Below, piece after piece: positions 1 through 6,697 of a stretch of DNA of 7,223 nucleotides. How positions within the stretch are numbered: the first letter of the stretch is position 1; each line of letters starts with the position of its first letter. The stretch is from an uncultured Prevotella sp. (GTDB taxonomy: Bacteria; Bacteroidota; Bacteroidia; Bacteroidales; Bacteroidaceae), in NCBI GenBank assembly GCA_900541335.1, contig UQJC01000074.1, positions 1-7,223 on the forward strand. Reading direction: 5' to 3'. Below the pieces are notes generated by a model that was not told the origin of the DNA, ran no database searches, and was given only the letters and a program-made list of their open reading frames with translations. Both the position numbers and the translations under genes were made by a program.

Positions 1-144
1 ATACTTATTAATTGGAGACTGCAATTCTGCGATAGGAGGCATATAACCAATCCAACCACGCTTTACTCCCCATACACCAGCTACGCCTGCCAGTACGAGC
101 AAAGCAAATACACACCACAGAAAAGCAACGAATTTCTTTCTCAT
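1..144 (-). CDS. Class A penicillin-binding protein (PBP1A-like), N-terminal 48 residues only
   Basis: The reverse strand opens with ATG at 144 and reads 48 codons to the window edge with no stop. The start MRKKFVAFLWCVFALLVLAG is a short basic n-region followed by one transmembrane helix at about residues 5-25. It is followed by the segment GWIGYMPPIAELQSPINKY (about 30-48). A signal anchor leading into G-W-I-G-(Y)-M-P-P-x-x-E-L-x-x-P is what I recognise from Bacteroidetes PBP1A/MrcA-type bifunctional transglycosylase-transpeptidases; that is family knowledge. Such enzymes polymerise lipid II glycan strands and cross-link peptides on the periplasmic face of the inner membrane. The catalytic domains lie outside the window, so the assignment rests on the N-terminus alone. 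The sequence before the ATG ends GCTAAA with no Shine-Dalgarno, usual for this phylum. A 282-bp gap with a possible structured leader precedes it. Confidence 0.8.
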   Translation of the reverse strand, partial: MRKKFVAFLWCVFALLVLAGVAGVWGVKRGWIGYMPPIAELQSPINKY

Positions 145-167
145 TTTAGCAAAGAGGAGAATCAGGC

Positions 168-367
168 TGGACGTAACCCTTCTCCGGTTTGAATAGATTC
201 AACATGAACAACGGCAAAACACATTCACAAACAGGTGAATGCCTCTTAGTAAGCAGGTGATGAAATGAAACGGGCTGAAGGGTACTAGAGGTGCCCAAGC
301 GGCTCCAAATGGAGTTCCTTTCAACCCTGGAAGTATAAACCCATCGGAATACCTCACTTACCGTCCA
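168..367 (-). ncRNA. Candidate structured leader RNA or small RNA upstream of the PBP gene
   Basis: Seen directly: about 200 nt whose ends are complementary (362-367 with 168-173, plus three more pairs, 358-360 with 174-176, across a one-base bulge). Inside are stems 277-283/176-182 (7 bp, ACCCTTC with GAAGGGT), 268-274/183-190 (one bulge), a hairpin 235-241/222-228 (7 bp, 6-nt loop), and a second arm 351-355/288-292 enclosing a small CTCC-ATTT-GGAG hairpin at 303-314. A TAAGTTTG promoter box on the minus strand ends 13 nt before the first closing pair, and the structure ends 23 nt before the PBP start codon. Inference: a cis-acting 5' leader of the PBP mRNA, or a separate small RNA. I could not match it to a tRNA, tmRNA, SRP RNA, RNase P RNA or known riboswitch. 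A Bacteroidetes 6S-like RNA is one alternative I cannot exclude. The strand is chosen from the promoter. Confidence 0.45.
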
Positions 368-380
368 ATTTTCGCCACTG

Positions 381-388
381 CAAACTTA
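381..388 (-). promoter_or_regulatory. Putative -7 box (TAAGTTTG) for the structured leader and PBP gene
   Basis: Read on the minus strand, 388-381 is TAAGTTTG, an exact match to the Bacteroides -7 consensus TAnnTTTG. No good TTTG -33 element is seen 19-21 bp upstream. The expected start of transcription is near 374-376, just before the structured segment. The box forms one arm of an inverted repeat, CAAACTT (381-387) and AAGTTTG (394-400) with a 6-bp spacer, which could be an operator or a coincidence in AT-rich DNA. Confidence 0.5.
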
Positions 389-426
389 CAAAAAAGTTTG
401 TTTGACTGTTTCTTTCTCTCTGGTTT

Positions 427-1191
427 TTACCACGCTACGACCCGTCCGTCGTAGGCCAATTCGACCGTGGGCGGTAAACGCAAGGAGGTTTCGGCATGCA
501 GTCCGATACCGTGAGAAAAATGGGTTAGAAAACTGCGTTCGGGTTGCAGTTCTTCGATCAAGGTCAATGCCTCTTTCAAGGACTGATGGGTCGCATGAGG
601 TTCGAAACGTAGCGCATTGACTACCAACACCTTCAAGCCCTTCAACAAGGCTTTGCTACTTTCATTCATCACACTCATATCTGTGATGTAAGCCAGTTCA
701 CCGATACGGTACCCCACGATGGGCAACTTGCCATGCATAACCTCAAATGGCAACACCTCACAACCCGCCACTTCAAAGGGATGCCCTAAGGTCAAGTCAT
801 GCAAGACCAGACTGGGCACACCGGGATATTTCTTTTCTACAAAACAATACGGAATGCGCTCACGTAAATGGCGAGCACAGTAAGGGTCGGCATAAATTTC
901 AGCTGCACCAAAGACAGAGAAGGGACGTAAATCGTCCAGTCCGCCCACATGGTCATAGTGCTCATGGGTCAGCAACACCGCCTCCATCGGACGGAAGGGT
1001 ATGCTCAACATCTGTTGCCGAAAGTCAGGACCACAATCAATGAGAATCCGCCGTCCTTCGTCCGTTTTCAACATAGCGGAGGTACGAAGGCGGCGGTCAC
1101 GCGGATCTGAAGAGGTACAGACCGGACAGGAGCATCCCATTTGGGGAACTCCTGTACTGGTACCTGTTCCAAGAAAATAGAGTTTGGGCAT
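427..1191 (-). CDS. PhnP-like metallo-beta-lactamase-fold hydrolase
   Basis: A 254-residue cytosolic protein with no signal peptide. It begins with the PhnP-type signature G-T-G-T-S-T-G-V-P (about 8-16) and a CxCxxC cluster (C20, C22, C25), which in PhnP relatives binds a structural metal. The main metal-binding motif is T-H-E-H-Y-D-H (H76, H78, D80, H81). Further likely metal ligands are H153, D171 in ITDMS, and H224/H227 in LTHFSH. Length and motif order match the family of E. coli PhnP, a phosphoribosyl cyclic phosphodiesterase of phosphonate catabolism. No phosphonate genes are nearby, so the substrate here is unknown; Bacteroidetes homologues are usually annotated only as MBL-fold hydrolases. 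The start is ATG at 1191, directly before the conserved first strand KLYFLGTG. The stop TAA is followed by a new promoter-like box, so read-through into the PBP gene is not required. Confidence 0.9.
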   Translation of the reverse strand: MPKLYFLGTGTSTGVPQMGCSCPVCTSSDPRDRRLRTSAMLKTDEGRRILIDCGPDFRQQMLSIPFRPMEAVLLTHEHYDHVGGLDDLRPFSVFGAAEIYADPYCARHLRERIPYCFVEKKYPGVPSLVLHDLTLGHPFEVAGCEVLPFEVMHGKLPIVGYRIGELAYITDMSVMNESSKALLKGLKVLVVNALRFEPHATHQSLKEALTLIEELQPERSFLTHFSHGIGLHAETSLRLPPTVELAYDGRVVAW

Positions 1192-1234
1192 CGTTCGTAA
1201 TGTAAATGAGGCTGATGCTATGAATTATCTATTG

Positions 1235-1330
1235 AGGAGTTGAAGGTTGAAGAGTTTACATTGAAAGTCATTGACTTGATGAATCAACCTTAAACTCATC
1301 AACTCCTAAACTATAATTTATAGAACATCC
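1235..1330. repeat. Intergenic imperfect inverted repeat, copy 1 (3' of murB)
   Basis: Left arm words AGGAGTTGA (1235-1243), AAGGTTGA (1243-1250) and AGAGTTTA (1251-1258) face right arm words TCAACCTT (1284-1291), TAAACTCA (1291-1298) and TCAACTCCT (1299-1307), so the segment can fold into a long imperfect hairpin. On the murB-sense strand it begins 26 nt past the murB stop. It resembles the element at 2437-2565: 22 of 24 bases match between 1246-1269 and 2446-2469, and 22 of 26 between 1305-1330 and 2540-2565. The rest of the 165-bp gap shows no gene and no clear promoter for the downstream hydrolase. Confidence 0.7.
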
Positions 1331-1356
1331 CATGACAGCATTGGGATATAATCCTG

Positions 1357-2358
1357 CTACTCAATAAAGTTTACTTCGGGATGAATGCGGATGCCAAACT
1401 TCTCGTAGACATCTTGCTGCACAGCCTCACTGAGTTTCACCACATCTTCACCGGCAGCTCCTCCCAGGTTCACCAAGACCAATGCCTGCTTACTATACAC
1501 GCCGGCAGGTCCGAGGCTACGCCCCTTCCAACCACATTGTTCTATCAGCCACCCGGCAGGCACCTTGACTCCGTCACCCATCGGATAATGGGGCACTTGC
1601 GGATATCGACTCTGGAGTGCCACGAACTGCTCGTGCGAAATCACGGGATTCATAAAGAACGAACCGGCACTGCCCACCTCATCGGGGTCGGGCAATTTGC
1701 TTTGTCTTACTTCAATAATCAGGTTACGCAACAACTTGGGAGTCACTTGCTCCGCCTGAATCCCCCGAGCTTGGAGTTCACGGTGTATGGCAGCATATTC
1801 CAAATCGGGTACAAAGCAAAGTGAAAGCCGATAGACCACCGCCGTCACTATATACTGTCCCTTGAGCTGGTGTTTAAACACACTGCTTCGATAGGCATAC
1901 GCACACTCCTGCTGTGTAAATGTACGCATTTCGCCTGTAGCAACTTCGAGGGTTTCCACACTATCTATCAGGTTACCGGCTTCCACCCCGTAAGCACCCA
2001 CATTCTGCACGGCACTCGCTCCGACTTCTCCCGGAATGTACGAAAGGTTCTCAAGACCGTAATATCCCCGTTCCAGACAGGTTGCTACAAAGTCATCCCA
2101 CACACAACCGGCTCCTGCACGCACCCACACGGTGAGTCCATCGCGGCGCACCTCTTCGATGCCGCGTATACCCGAGTGAAGGATGGTACCCTTAAAGTCA
2201 TTGACAAACAGCAAGTTACTGCCGCTACCGATGTGCAACCAACGGTCAGCACGCAGTTCGGGCAATAACTCCCGAAGCTCTTCTACACTGTTATATTCCT
2301 TGAAGTCGCGACACCAGGCATCAATGCCAAAGGTGTTATGATGAAGTAATGAGTACAT
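1357..2358 (-). CDS. murB: UDP-N-acetylenolpyruvoylglucosamine reductase (MurB)
   Basis: Cytosolic flavoenzyme that reduces UDP-GlcNAc-enolpyruvate to UDP-MurNAc with NADPH, the second committed step of peptidoglycan synthesis. Seen from the ATG at 2358 (333 residues; E. coli MurB has 342): NTFGID at 8-13; the FAD-binding GSGSNLL at 44-50; the IPGEVGASAVQNVGAYG flavin segment at about 108-124; YRSS with R157; GSFFMNP with S233, the expected proton donor; QCGWKGRS at about 274-281; and HPEVNFI with E328. R157, S233 and E328 correspond to E. coli R159, S229 and E325, so the catalytic set is complete. The YRSS segment and overall length suggest the E. coli-like type I form. The frame stays open 16 codons further to a TTG at 2406, but that codon lies inside a promoter-like TATTCTTG, and NTFGID sits near the N-terminus in MurB proteins, so 2358 is preferred. 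Confidence 0.96.
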   Translation of the reverse strand: MYSLLHHNTFGIDAWCRDFKEYNSVEELRELLPELRADRWLHIGSGSNLLFVNDFKGTILHSGIRGIEEVRRDGLTVWVRAGAGCVWDDFVATCLERGYYGLENLSYIPGEVGASAVQNVGAYGVEAGNLIDSVETLEVATGEMRTFTQQECAYAYRSSVFKHQLKGQYIVTAVVYRLSLCFVPDLEYAAIHRELQARGIQAEQVTPKLLRNLIIEVRQSKLPDPDEVGSAGSFFMNPVISHEQFVALQSRYPQVPHYPMGDGVKVPAGWLIEQCGWKGRSLGPAGVYSKQALVLVNLGGAAGEDVVKLSEAVQQDVYEKFGIRIHPEVNFIE

Positions 2359-2403
2359 TGCTACGGATATTTTAAGGTGATACAGGGATGAAGTTAGGTT
2401 AGG

Positions 2404-2411
2404 CAAGAATA
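2404..2411 (-). promoter_or_regulatory. murB: Putative -7 box (TATTCTTG) for murB
   Basis: On the minus strand 2411-2404 reads TATTCTTG, 7 of 8 matches to TAnnTTTG. It lies 45 nt before the ATG at 2358 and would give a 5' leader of roughly 40 nt. The -33 region is poor (ATTT-like rather than TTTG). It overlaps the alternative TTG start, which argues against that start. Confidence 0.4.
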
Positions 2412-2436
2412 CGTTAGGGCTGGTTCTATAAATGAG

Positions 2437-2565
2437 AAGTCGAGAAGTTGAAGAGTTGAGATTGAAAGTCGTCGGTTTGAAACATAAACTTTAAACTCTT
2501 AAACTCATAATAAACTCACAAGCTCTTAAACCTTAAACACCTAAACTATCATTCATAGCACTTCC
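2437..2565. repeat. Intergenic heptad-rich inverted repeat, copy 2 (3' of the lipoprotein gene)
   Basis: The plus strand shows AGTCGAGAAGTTGAAGAGTT (2439-2458), then the shared core ATTGAAAGTC (2460-2469), then an array of TTAAACTC-like words (about 2482-2546), and a tail CCTAAACTATCATTCATAG (2540-2558). Core and tail match copy 1 at 1235-1330, while the word array in the middle is longer. On the sense strand of the lipoprotein gene it begins 6 nt past the stop codon. The repeated 7-8-nt words (GAGTTTA, TTTAAGA) look like slippage products. Confidence 0.7.
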
Positions 2566-2571
2566 TTCCTG

Positions 2572-3387
2572 TTAATTCTCCAGGCTTTCCAACATCCACG
2601 TACCTTTTTTATGGGTAAAGGTCAGCGAGCAGCCCATGCCGCCCGACAAACTGCAAATCATCAGCACACGCTGCGGACTGTTTGCATAGCTTTGTCCGTA
2701 ATTGATATTCGTAATGACCCGCTGGGGCAAAACGGGCTTAAAGTCTTGCCACTGATTGACATCCAACAGTCCTTCCAGGTTCTGGAAGTTATCGTAATCG
2801 TAAGTCTTAAAGCGGAAGGGATTCTCAATATGCTTCAGCTGGTAAGCAGGGTCTGAAGAGAACTGACGGTAAAAGTGATAGAAGTCACTGTTTTCGTTAC
2901 GACGAAGCGAATGACTGTCCAACCCGGTCAGATGCCACTGTCCTTGCCGTTTCTTAAACAGGTATTGCTTCACCCGTTTCTGGTCCAGGTACACCCATTC
3001 TACGGTTACTTGCTTGACAGCCGTATCCTTTTCGGCATGCAACGACTGCTCGCCATCCAAAATCATCGTATACACGTCTTGATTCTTATACAGCCAGTCG
3101 TGTTTCCAGTCCTTCCGCGCTATCGGATGATTTTTCCCATCCACCAGATTGGGCAAGGGAAAGTCTGTACGCTCCAGCTGAAAGGCACGGTTCGCCATAT
3201 AGGAATAAACAAAATCGTCAAACAGTCCGTCGGCCGCATAAGGAGGCTCCGAATCTGAAGCTTCCATTTGCTGACTGCTGTCTGCAGTCACCGTATCAGC
3301 ACGCTCTACCTGAGGGTCTGAAACTTTCGAACCACCGCAAGCCGCCAACATGAGCACAACGGCTACGCTACATACTGTCTTTTTCAT
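2572..3387 (-). CDS. DUF4348-like lipoprotein, function unknown
   Basis: A 271-residue secreted lipoprotein from the ATG at 3387. The first residues, MKKTVCSVAVVLMLAACGG, are a type II signal peptide with lipobox L-A-A-C and the lipidated cysteine at 17. A Ser/Asp/Glu-rich linker (about 20-55) precedes two similar halves of about 100 residues. Shared marks include FQLER (69-73) with YQLKH (182-186), and FKKRQGQWHLTGL (144-156) with FTHKKGTWMLESL (257-269), at an offset of about 113. I recognise the pattern DDFVYSYMANRAFQLERTDFPLP and the C-terminal CSLSGG...W.L as DUF4348, a family described mainly in Bacteroides; this is from memory. No catalytic motif is visible. The reading frame extends 40 codons upstream to 3507, but that extension would bury the lipobox, so the later start is chosen. 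It lies between the beta-barrel gene and murB with large gaps on both sides. Confidence 0.85.
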   Translation of the reverse strand: MKKTVCSVAVVLMLAACGGSKVSDPQVERADTVTADSSQQMEASDSEPPYAADGLFDDFVYSYMANRAFQLERTDFPLPNLVDGKNHPIARKDWKHDWLYKNQDVYTMILDGEQSLHAEKDTAVKQVTVEWVYLDQKRVKQYLFKKRQGQWHLTGLDSHSLRRNENSDFYHFYRQFSSDPAYQLKHIENPFRFKTYDYDNFQNLEGLLDVNQWQDFKPVLPQRVITNINYGQSYANSPQRVLMICSLSGGMGCSLTFTHKKGTWMLESLEN

Positions 3388-3394
3388 TACGTTG

Positions 3395-3402
3395 CAAAAG
3401 TA
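3395..3402 (-). promoter_or_regulatory. Putative -7 box (TACTTTTG) for the lipoprotein gene
   Basis: On the minus strand 3402-3395 reads TACTTTTG, an exact TAnnTTTG match, only 7 nt before the ATG at 3387. A transcript from it would have almost no leader. Leaderless mRNAs are not typical of Bacteroides, so this may be fortuitous. No clear TTTG is seen at the -33 distance. Confidence 0.3.
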
Positions 3403-3544
3403 GTAAAATAGCCTCAACCTGTATCGAGCGAATAAATAAAAGTTTGTCCTGTAACGGGGCTTTCTTTGGGGCGAACTCGTAAGGGAGAAGAAGGGGACAA
3501 ACCTCAACGACGAAAAGGAGCCAAACGGCTAACCCGATAATTTA

Positions 3545-3668
3545 AGGGAAAACCCCGAAGGGGAGGACAGCTGAATACGCCCAAGGGGGAAACCAGATGA
3601 AAACAGGGTCTATAAAACCCGTTCGATACGCATTCGTTTTTTTGCTGTCCCCCTTCGGGGTTCTCCCT
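3545..3668. repeat. 124-bp element with 25-27-bp inverted arms
   Basis: The left arm at 3545-3571 starts AGGGAAAACCCCGAAGGGG. The reverse complement of the right arm at 3644-3668 starts AGGGAGAACCCCGAAGGGG. The two arms agree except for one substitution and a 2-base gap, and both continue into GACAGC. Each arm can also fold on itself through CCCC-GAA-GGGG. The interior has a degenerate third motif (CCCAAGGGGGAAACC, 3580-3594) and a small GGGT/ACCC hairpin at 3606-3620. No transposase and no clear target-site duplication are visible. A MITE-like element or a bidirectional terminator are both possible. The flanks 3403-3544 and 3669-3718 show nothing else recognisable. Confidence 0.65.
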
Positions 3669-3718
3669 ATACGCGCAGGCTATCCAATCACTTCTCCTGC
3701 TTGCCACATCAAAAGCAT

Positions 3719-3762
3719 TGCATCCCAACAGGTCGCGGCTTGACGCTACCCATTGGGATGCA
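3719..3762 (-). terminator. Strong two-tier hairpin 3' of the beta-barrel gene
   Basis: Outer stem TGCATCCCAA (3719-3728) with TTGGGATGCA (3753-3762), 10 perfect pairs. A 2x2 internal loop leads to an inner stem GGTCGCG (3731-3737) with CGCTACC (3744-3750), 6 pairs and one mismatch, closed by a 6-nt loop. It starts 23 nt after the TAG stop on the minus strand and is followed after four bases by only four Ts. It is therefore a weak intrinsic terminator, or else a 3' end stabiliser. The inner part matches the GC-rich palindrome at 6960-6979 in 17 of 20 bases. Confidence 0.5.
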
Positions 3763-3785
3763 TTCATGAGGTTCGTTAGCCTACA

Positions 3786-6659
3786 CTACTTACCCTTCTT
3801 CGCATCAAAGCGGTAAACAAAAGAGGCCCAGAAATAATGGTGACGATAATAACGGTGCATCTCTTGACGCGAATAGGCATTGACATAACCATAGACCCTA
3901 TTATCCTTGTTAAGCAAGTCGTTGAAGCCCACTTTCAAGACGGCCTTGTTGCGGAGGAACTTATACTCGGCACGCACATTCCACAAGGGAACCAGGCGGT
4001 TGAGTTCAGGCGACAAGTACCCCGAATTGCCTTGCAAGCGAAAGTCGGTGCCAAAGGTAAAGCTGCGCCAACGGTATTCGGCATTAAGGTTGGCATTGTA
4101 GCTCATCGTCTGATCAAAGCTTGCCTTATAGGCATTATTGTCGTAACGCCTAAAGACATATTCACCCCCAAGACTCACGTTGAAGGCATCCGCACGGTAA
4201 GTCACTCGGGGTGCTTCACTCACTTCGTAACTGCGGTGACGGTTGAGCAACGGTTGCGGCATGTGTTCCGTCTGCTGCAAGTAAGAATAACTGGTAGCCA
4301 TATACAAGGAGAGGTTGTTCGTAAACTCCCAGGCTTCCTTGAAGTACTGCGTGTAGTTACTGCGGAAACGCCAAGTTTCTCCCCCGCGAATGTGTACAGG
4401 CTTCGTGTGGTAAGCTCCCGTCTGTGTGTTGTAACGTACGAGATTGGAAATGCTATGCACATTCTTGCCATACTCCAAGCCAAAGCGCAACACTTGCTGG
4501 TGTTTCTGCAAATTGGCCCGGTAACTAAGCGCAGCACGGTGTGCCCCCGAACGACGCAAAGCGGGATTGCCCTCACTCGTGTGCAATGGATTGGTATCGT
4601 CATAGTAAGCCAGTGTGGAATAGAGCGCAGGCATCCATTCGTCATAAAAATAAGAAGCTTCCCATACTGAAGTCTTGGACGGAGCAAAGACCAGGTTCAT
4701 ACTGGGCTTCACAAGCCAGTAATGACGCGTAGCAAGCGTGTCGAGCTTTCCTCGGTTATAGTCCGTCTGCTCACGTTCGTAACTCAGCTTGACTGAGGGC
4801 GAAAGCCGCCATTTACCCAAGTTTACTTCCCAACCGATGTTTAGCTCATGACTCGACGTTTCCAGTTCATCCCGATAAGAGTTTCCCTTATCAAGCACAT
4901 CCTTCAGCAAGGCTTCGGGCACCGGACGTGTAGGTTCGTAGGCAGAGGTCAACAAGTGAAGGTCATAAAGGTTAAGACTCTCGGTTTGGTTCCTATAATT
5001 CGAACGGTAACCGGCTGAAAACTGCACCTTCTCGCCCCACCACTGACGGTATCTGGCAGACAGTCCAAACCAATGGCGATGCATCGGTTTACGCCCCATC
5101 TGGTGTTCACGCAGGTCGTTCTGCGTATCCGTAAAATAGTCAAAGTAGCGGTCGGTATACGACGTTTCGCGCTGCTCATCATATCGGTAATATGCATCCA
5201 TGCCGATTTCTCCCTTTCGTTTCAGCTGCCGGTTGTAGTTGACATTCACTTCGCCGTTGAAGCTTTTTGTACGCGAGGCATCCTCTATCAACGAGCGCAA
5301 TGTCGTGATGGGCAGGAGTTCGATACTGTCGGGATGACTGAACAAGGCATCGAGCGGACGCGAGCTGAGCTCATACGGATTGCTCGTAAACACGCCTTCA
5401 CGATTCATCTGGGCATAACGTCGTTTCTCATAGCGTGCCTTGGCTTCGACCTTCACACGGGTCAGGGTGTCGGGACGCAAACTAAGTTCCACCCGCCCCT
5501 CTGGTTGCAGCATGTGGTTCCACGTATGACTGAAGTTATGGGTAAACTTCTTGTCGATTCCAGGCATGAAGTCTTCGGTAGCCGAAGCATTATCATTCCA
5601 GCTGTCCGTATGATTCATGTTAAAGTCGGCGGTCACGTAGTTTTCAAGCGTACGGTCTCCCTGCTTACGGTCCCAGGCATGTTTGTATGCCACGGCTCCC
5701 ATTTGCTGTTTGCCTCCCGTTCCGCCTCCGCTCATGGAGTAACTGTTGATGGTACGGTTACTGACAAAGCGGTTGTTGTTGGCCACATTGAATGAAATCA
5801 ATAGAGGGTTATGGGTCGAAAGGTAGGTAGCGTCACCACGTACCTTGTATTTATCCTTGGTTTCATACCCCGTCTCAGCCTCTCCATACCAGCGTTCGAG
5901 AAAACCGGGTTTAATTTTGAGATCGAGCACATAGTCTTCCTTCCCATCCTTCTTACCCGTACGTTCTTCGAGGTCGTCCGCCTTGTCATAAGCCTTGATA
6001 CGTTCCACAGCTTCGGCAGGCAAGGTTTGGGTCAAGAGTGCGGTGTTACCAAACAATTCCTTCCCCTCCATCAAGATGCGTATTGGTTTGCCCATCCACT
6101 GCAGGCTTCCATCCTTTTCGGTCACACCGGGCAATTTCGAAATAAGCTCGTTCAGTCGTGCTCCCTCTGCCAGCCGGAATGCCTGCGGATTAAACACCAC
6201 CGTGTCACCCCGAACGATAAACGTGCGTGCCTTCGCCCGTACCTCAGCATTACGCAACAGGATATCCGAAAGACGCAGACGAATGTCGTCCAGGCGCAAC
6301 GTGTCCTTTTCACCACCCAGAAGCATCAGTTCCTTCTTCTGTGAATGGTAACCAATCAAGCTAAAACTGAGGCTCGTGCGTTCTCCATAAGCGTTGACTG
6401 TCGTAAAGCGTCCGAGGCTGTCTGTCACTGTGCGGTATATAGAGGTAGTCGTCCCTCTTTGATCAAGCAATTCGACCTGCACCTGTTCGAGCGGTTCACC
6501 CGACTCTTTGTCTACCACGCGCCCGGTAATCACATCGGCCCGAAGAGAGGATACACTTGCCAGAGTGAAGAGGAAAATCAGCGACACCAGACGTGTTCCC
6601 CCACGCAGCGGAATTAAAGCTTTTAATCCCTCACAAAAAAGTAAATAGGAATGCTTCAT
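3786..6659 (-). CDS. Outer-membrane beta-barrel protein with carboxypeptidase-regulatory-like domain (TonB-dependent receptor-like)
   Basis: A 957-residue outer-membrane protein. A signal peptide spans about 1-41 (hydrophobic core 24-38, likely cut after SSLRA), with an unusually long n-region. Residues about 43-118 (ITGRVVDKESGEPL... DSLGRFTT... LIGYHSQ) form a CarboxypepD_reg-like beta-sandwich. Residues about 145-252 are plug-like, with RGDTVVFNPQAF, LNELISKLPGV, GKPIRILMEGKELFG and LPAEAVERIKAYDKADDLEE, the pattern of the Bacteroidetes 'outer membrane beta-barrel' family (PF14905 type) related to TonB-dependent receptors. The rest is aromatic-rich amphipathic strands with charged turns, ending YFWASFVYRF plus six residues, consistent with a C-terminal barrel-assembly signal. 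The ligand is unknown. No SusD-like partner, sigma/anti-sigma pair or degradative enzyme is adjacent within the window. The start is ATG at 6659, with no Shine-Dalgarno before it and TAG as the stop. Confidence 0.88.
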   Translation of the reverse strand: MKHSYLLFCEGLKALIPLRGGTRLVSLIFLFTLASVSSLRADVITGRVVDKESGEPLEQVQVELLDQRGTTTSIYRTVTDSLGRFTTVNAYGERTSLSFSLIGYHSQKKELMLLGGEKDTLRLDDIRLRLSDILLRNAEVRAKARTFIVRGDTVVFNPQAFRLAEGARLNELISKLPGVTEKDGSLQWMGKPIRILMEGKELFGNTALLTQTLPAEAVERIKAYDKADDLEERTGKKDGKEDYVLDLKIKPGFLERWYGEAETGYETKDKYKVRGDATYLSTHNPLLISFNVANNNRFVSNRTINSYSMSGGGTGGKQQMGAVAYKHAWDRKQGDRTLENYVTADFNMNHTDSWNDNASATEDFMPGIDKKFTHNFSHTWNHMLQPEGRVELSLRPDTLTRVKVEAKARYEKRRYAQMNREGVFTSNPYELSSRPLDALFSHPDSIELLPITTLRSLIEDASRTKSFNGEVNVNYNRQLKRKGEIGMDAYYRYDEQRETSYTDRYFDYFTDTQNDLREHQMGRKPMHRHWFGLSARYRQWWGEKVQFSAGYRSNYRNQTESLNLYDLHLLTSAYEPTRPVPEALLKDVLDKGNSYRDELETSSHELNIGWEVNLGKWRLSPSVKLSYEREQTDYNRGKLDTLATRHYWLVKPSMNLVFAPSKTSVWEASYFYDEWMPALYSTLAYYDDTNPLHTSEGNPALRRSGAHRAALSYRANLQKHQQVLRFGLEYGKNVHSISNLVRYNTQTGAYHTKPVHIRGGETWRFRSNYTQYFKEAWEFTNNLSLYMATSYSYLQQTEHMPQPLLNRHRSYEVSEAPRVTYRADAFNVSLGGEYVFRRYDNNAYKASFDQTMSYNANLNAEYRWRSFTFGTDFRLQGNSGYLSPELNRLVPLWNVRAEYKFLRNKAVLKVGFNDLLNKDNRVYGYVNAYSRQEMHRYYRHHYFWASFVYRFDAKKGK

Positions 6660-6697
6660 GGTATGGAATATTACTAAAAAAATTATTTTATCGAGGG

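Noticed and set aside
288..355. tRNA or cobalamin-type riboswitch in the gap before the PBP gene
   Set aside because: A 68-base hairpin with closing GAGGT/ACCTC suggested one, but there is no 7-bp acceptor stem, T-loop GGTTCRA or B12-box sequence in the right place.
427..1191. Phosphonate-degradation (phn) gene cluster
   Set aside because: Only the PhnP-like hydrolase is present; neighbours are cell-wall genes and no other phn gene is visible.
2356..2406. Upstream TTG start for MurB at 2406
   Set aside because: The TTG lies inside a promoter-like TATTCTTG, and the added 16 residues precede the normal MurB N-terminus.
3388..3507. N-terminal 40-residue extension of the lipoprotein
   Set aside because: It would place the signal peptide and lipobox internally and spans a promoter-like box. 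The start at 3387 gives a standard lipoprotein signal.
3504..3767. 87-codon minus-strand open frame between the lipoprotein and beta-barrel genes
   Set aside because: It is made almost wholly of the inverted-repeat element and the hairpin, so the protein (ENPEGG..., CPPLRGFP...) is a by-product of repeats. It has no family resemblance.
3837..5795. Long plus-strand open frames opposite the beta-barrel gene (such as 3837-4670 and 5073-5795)
   Set aside because: Antisense shadows of a clearly conserved coding frame. Their products show no recognisable motif.
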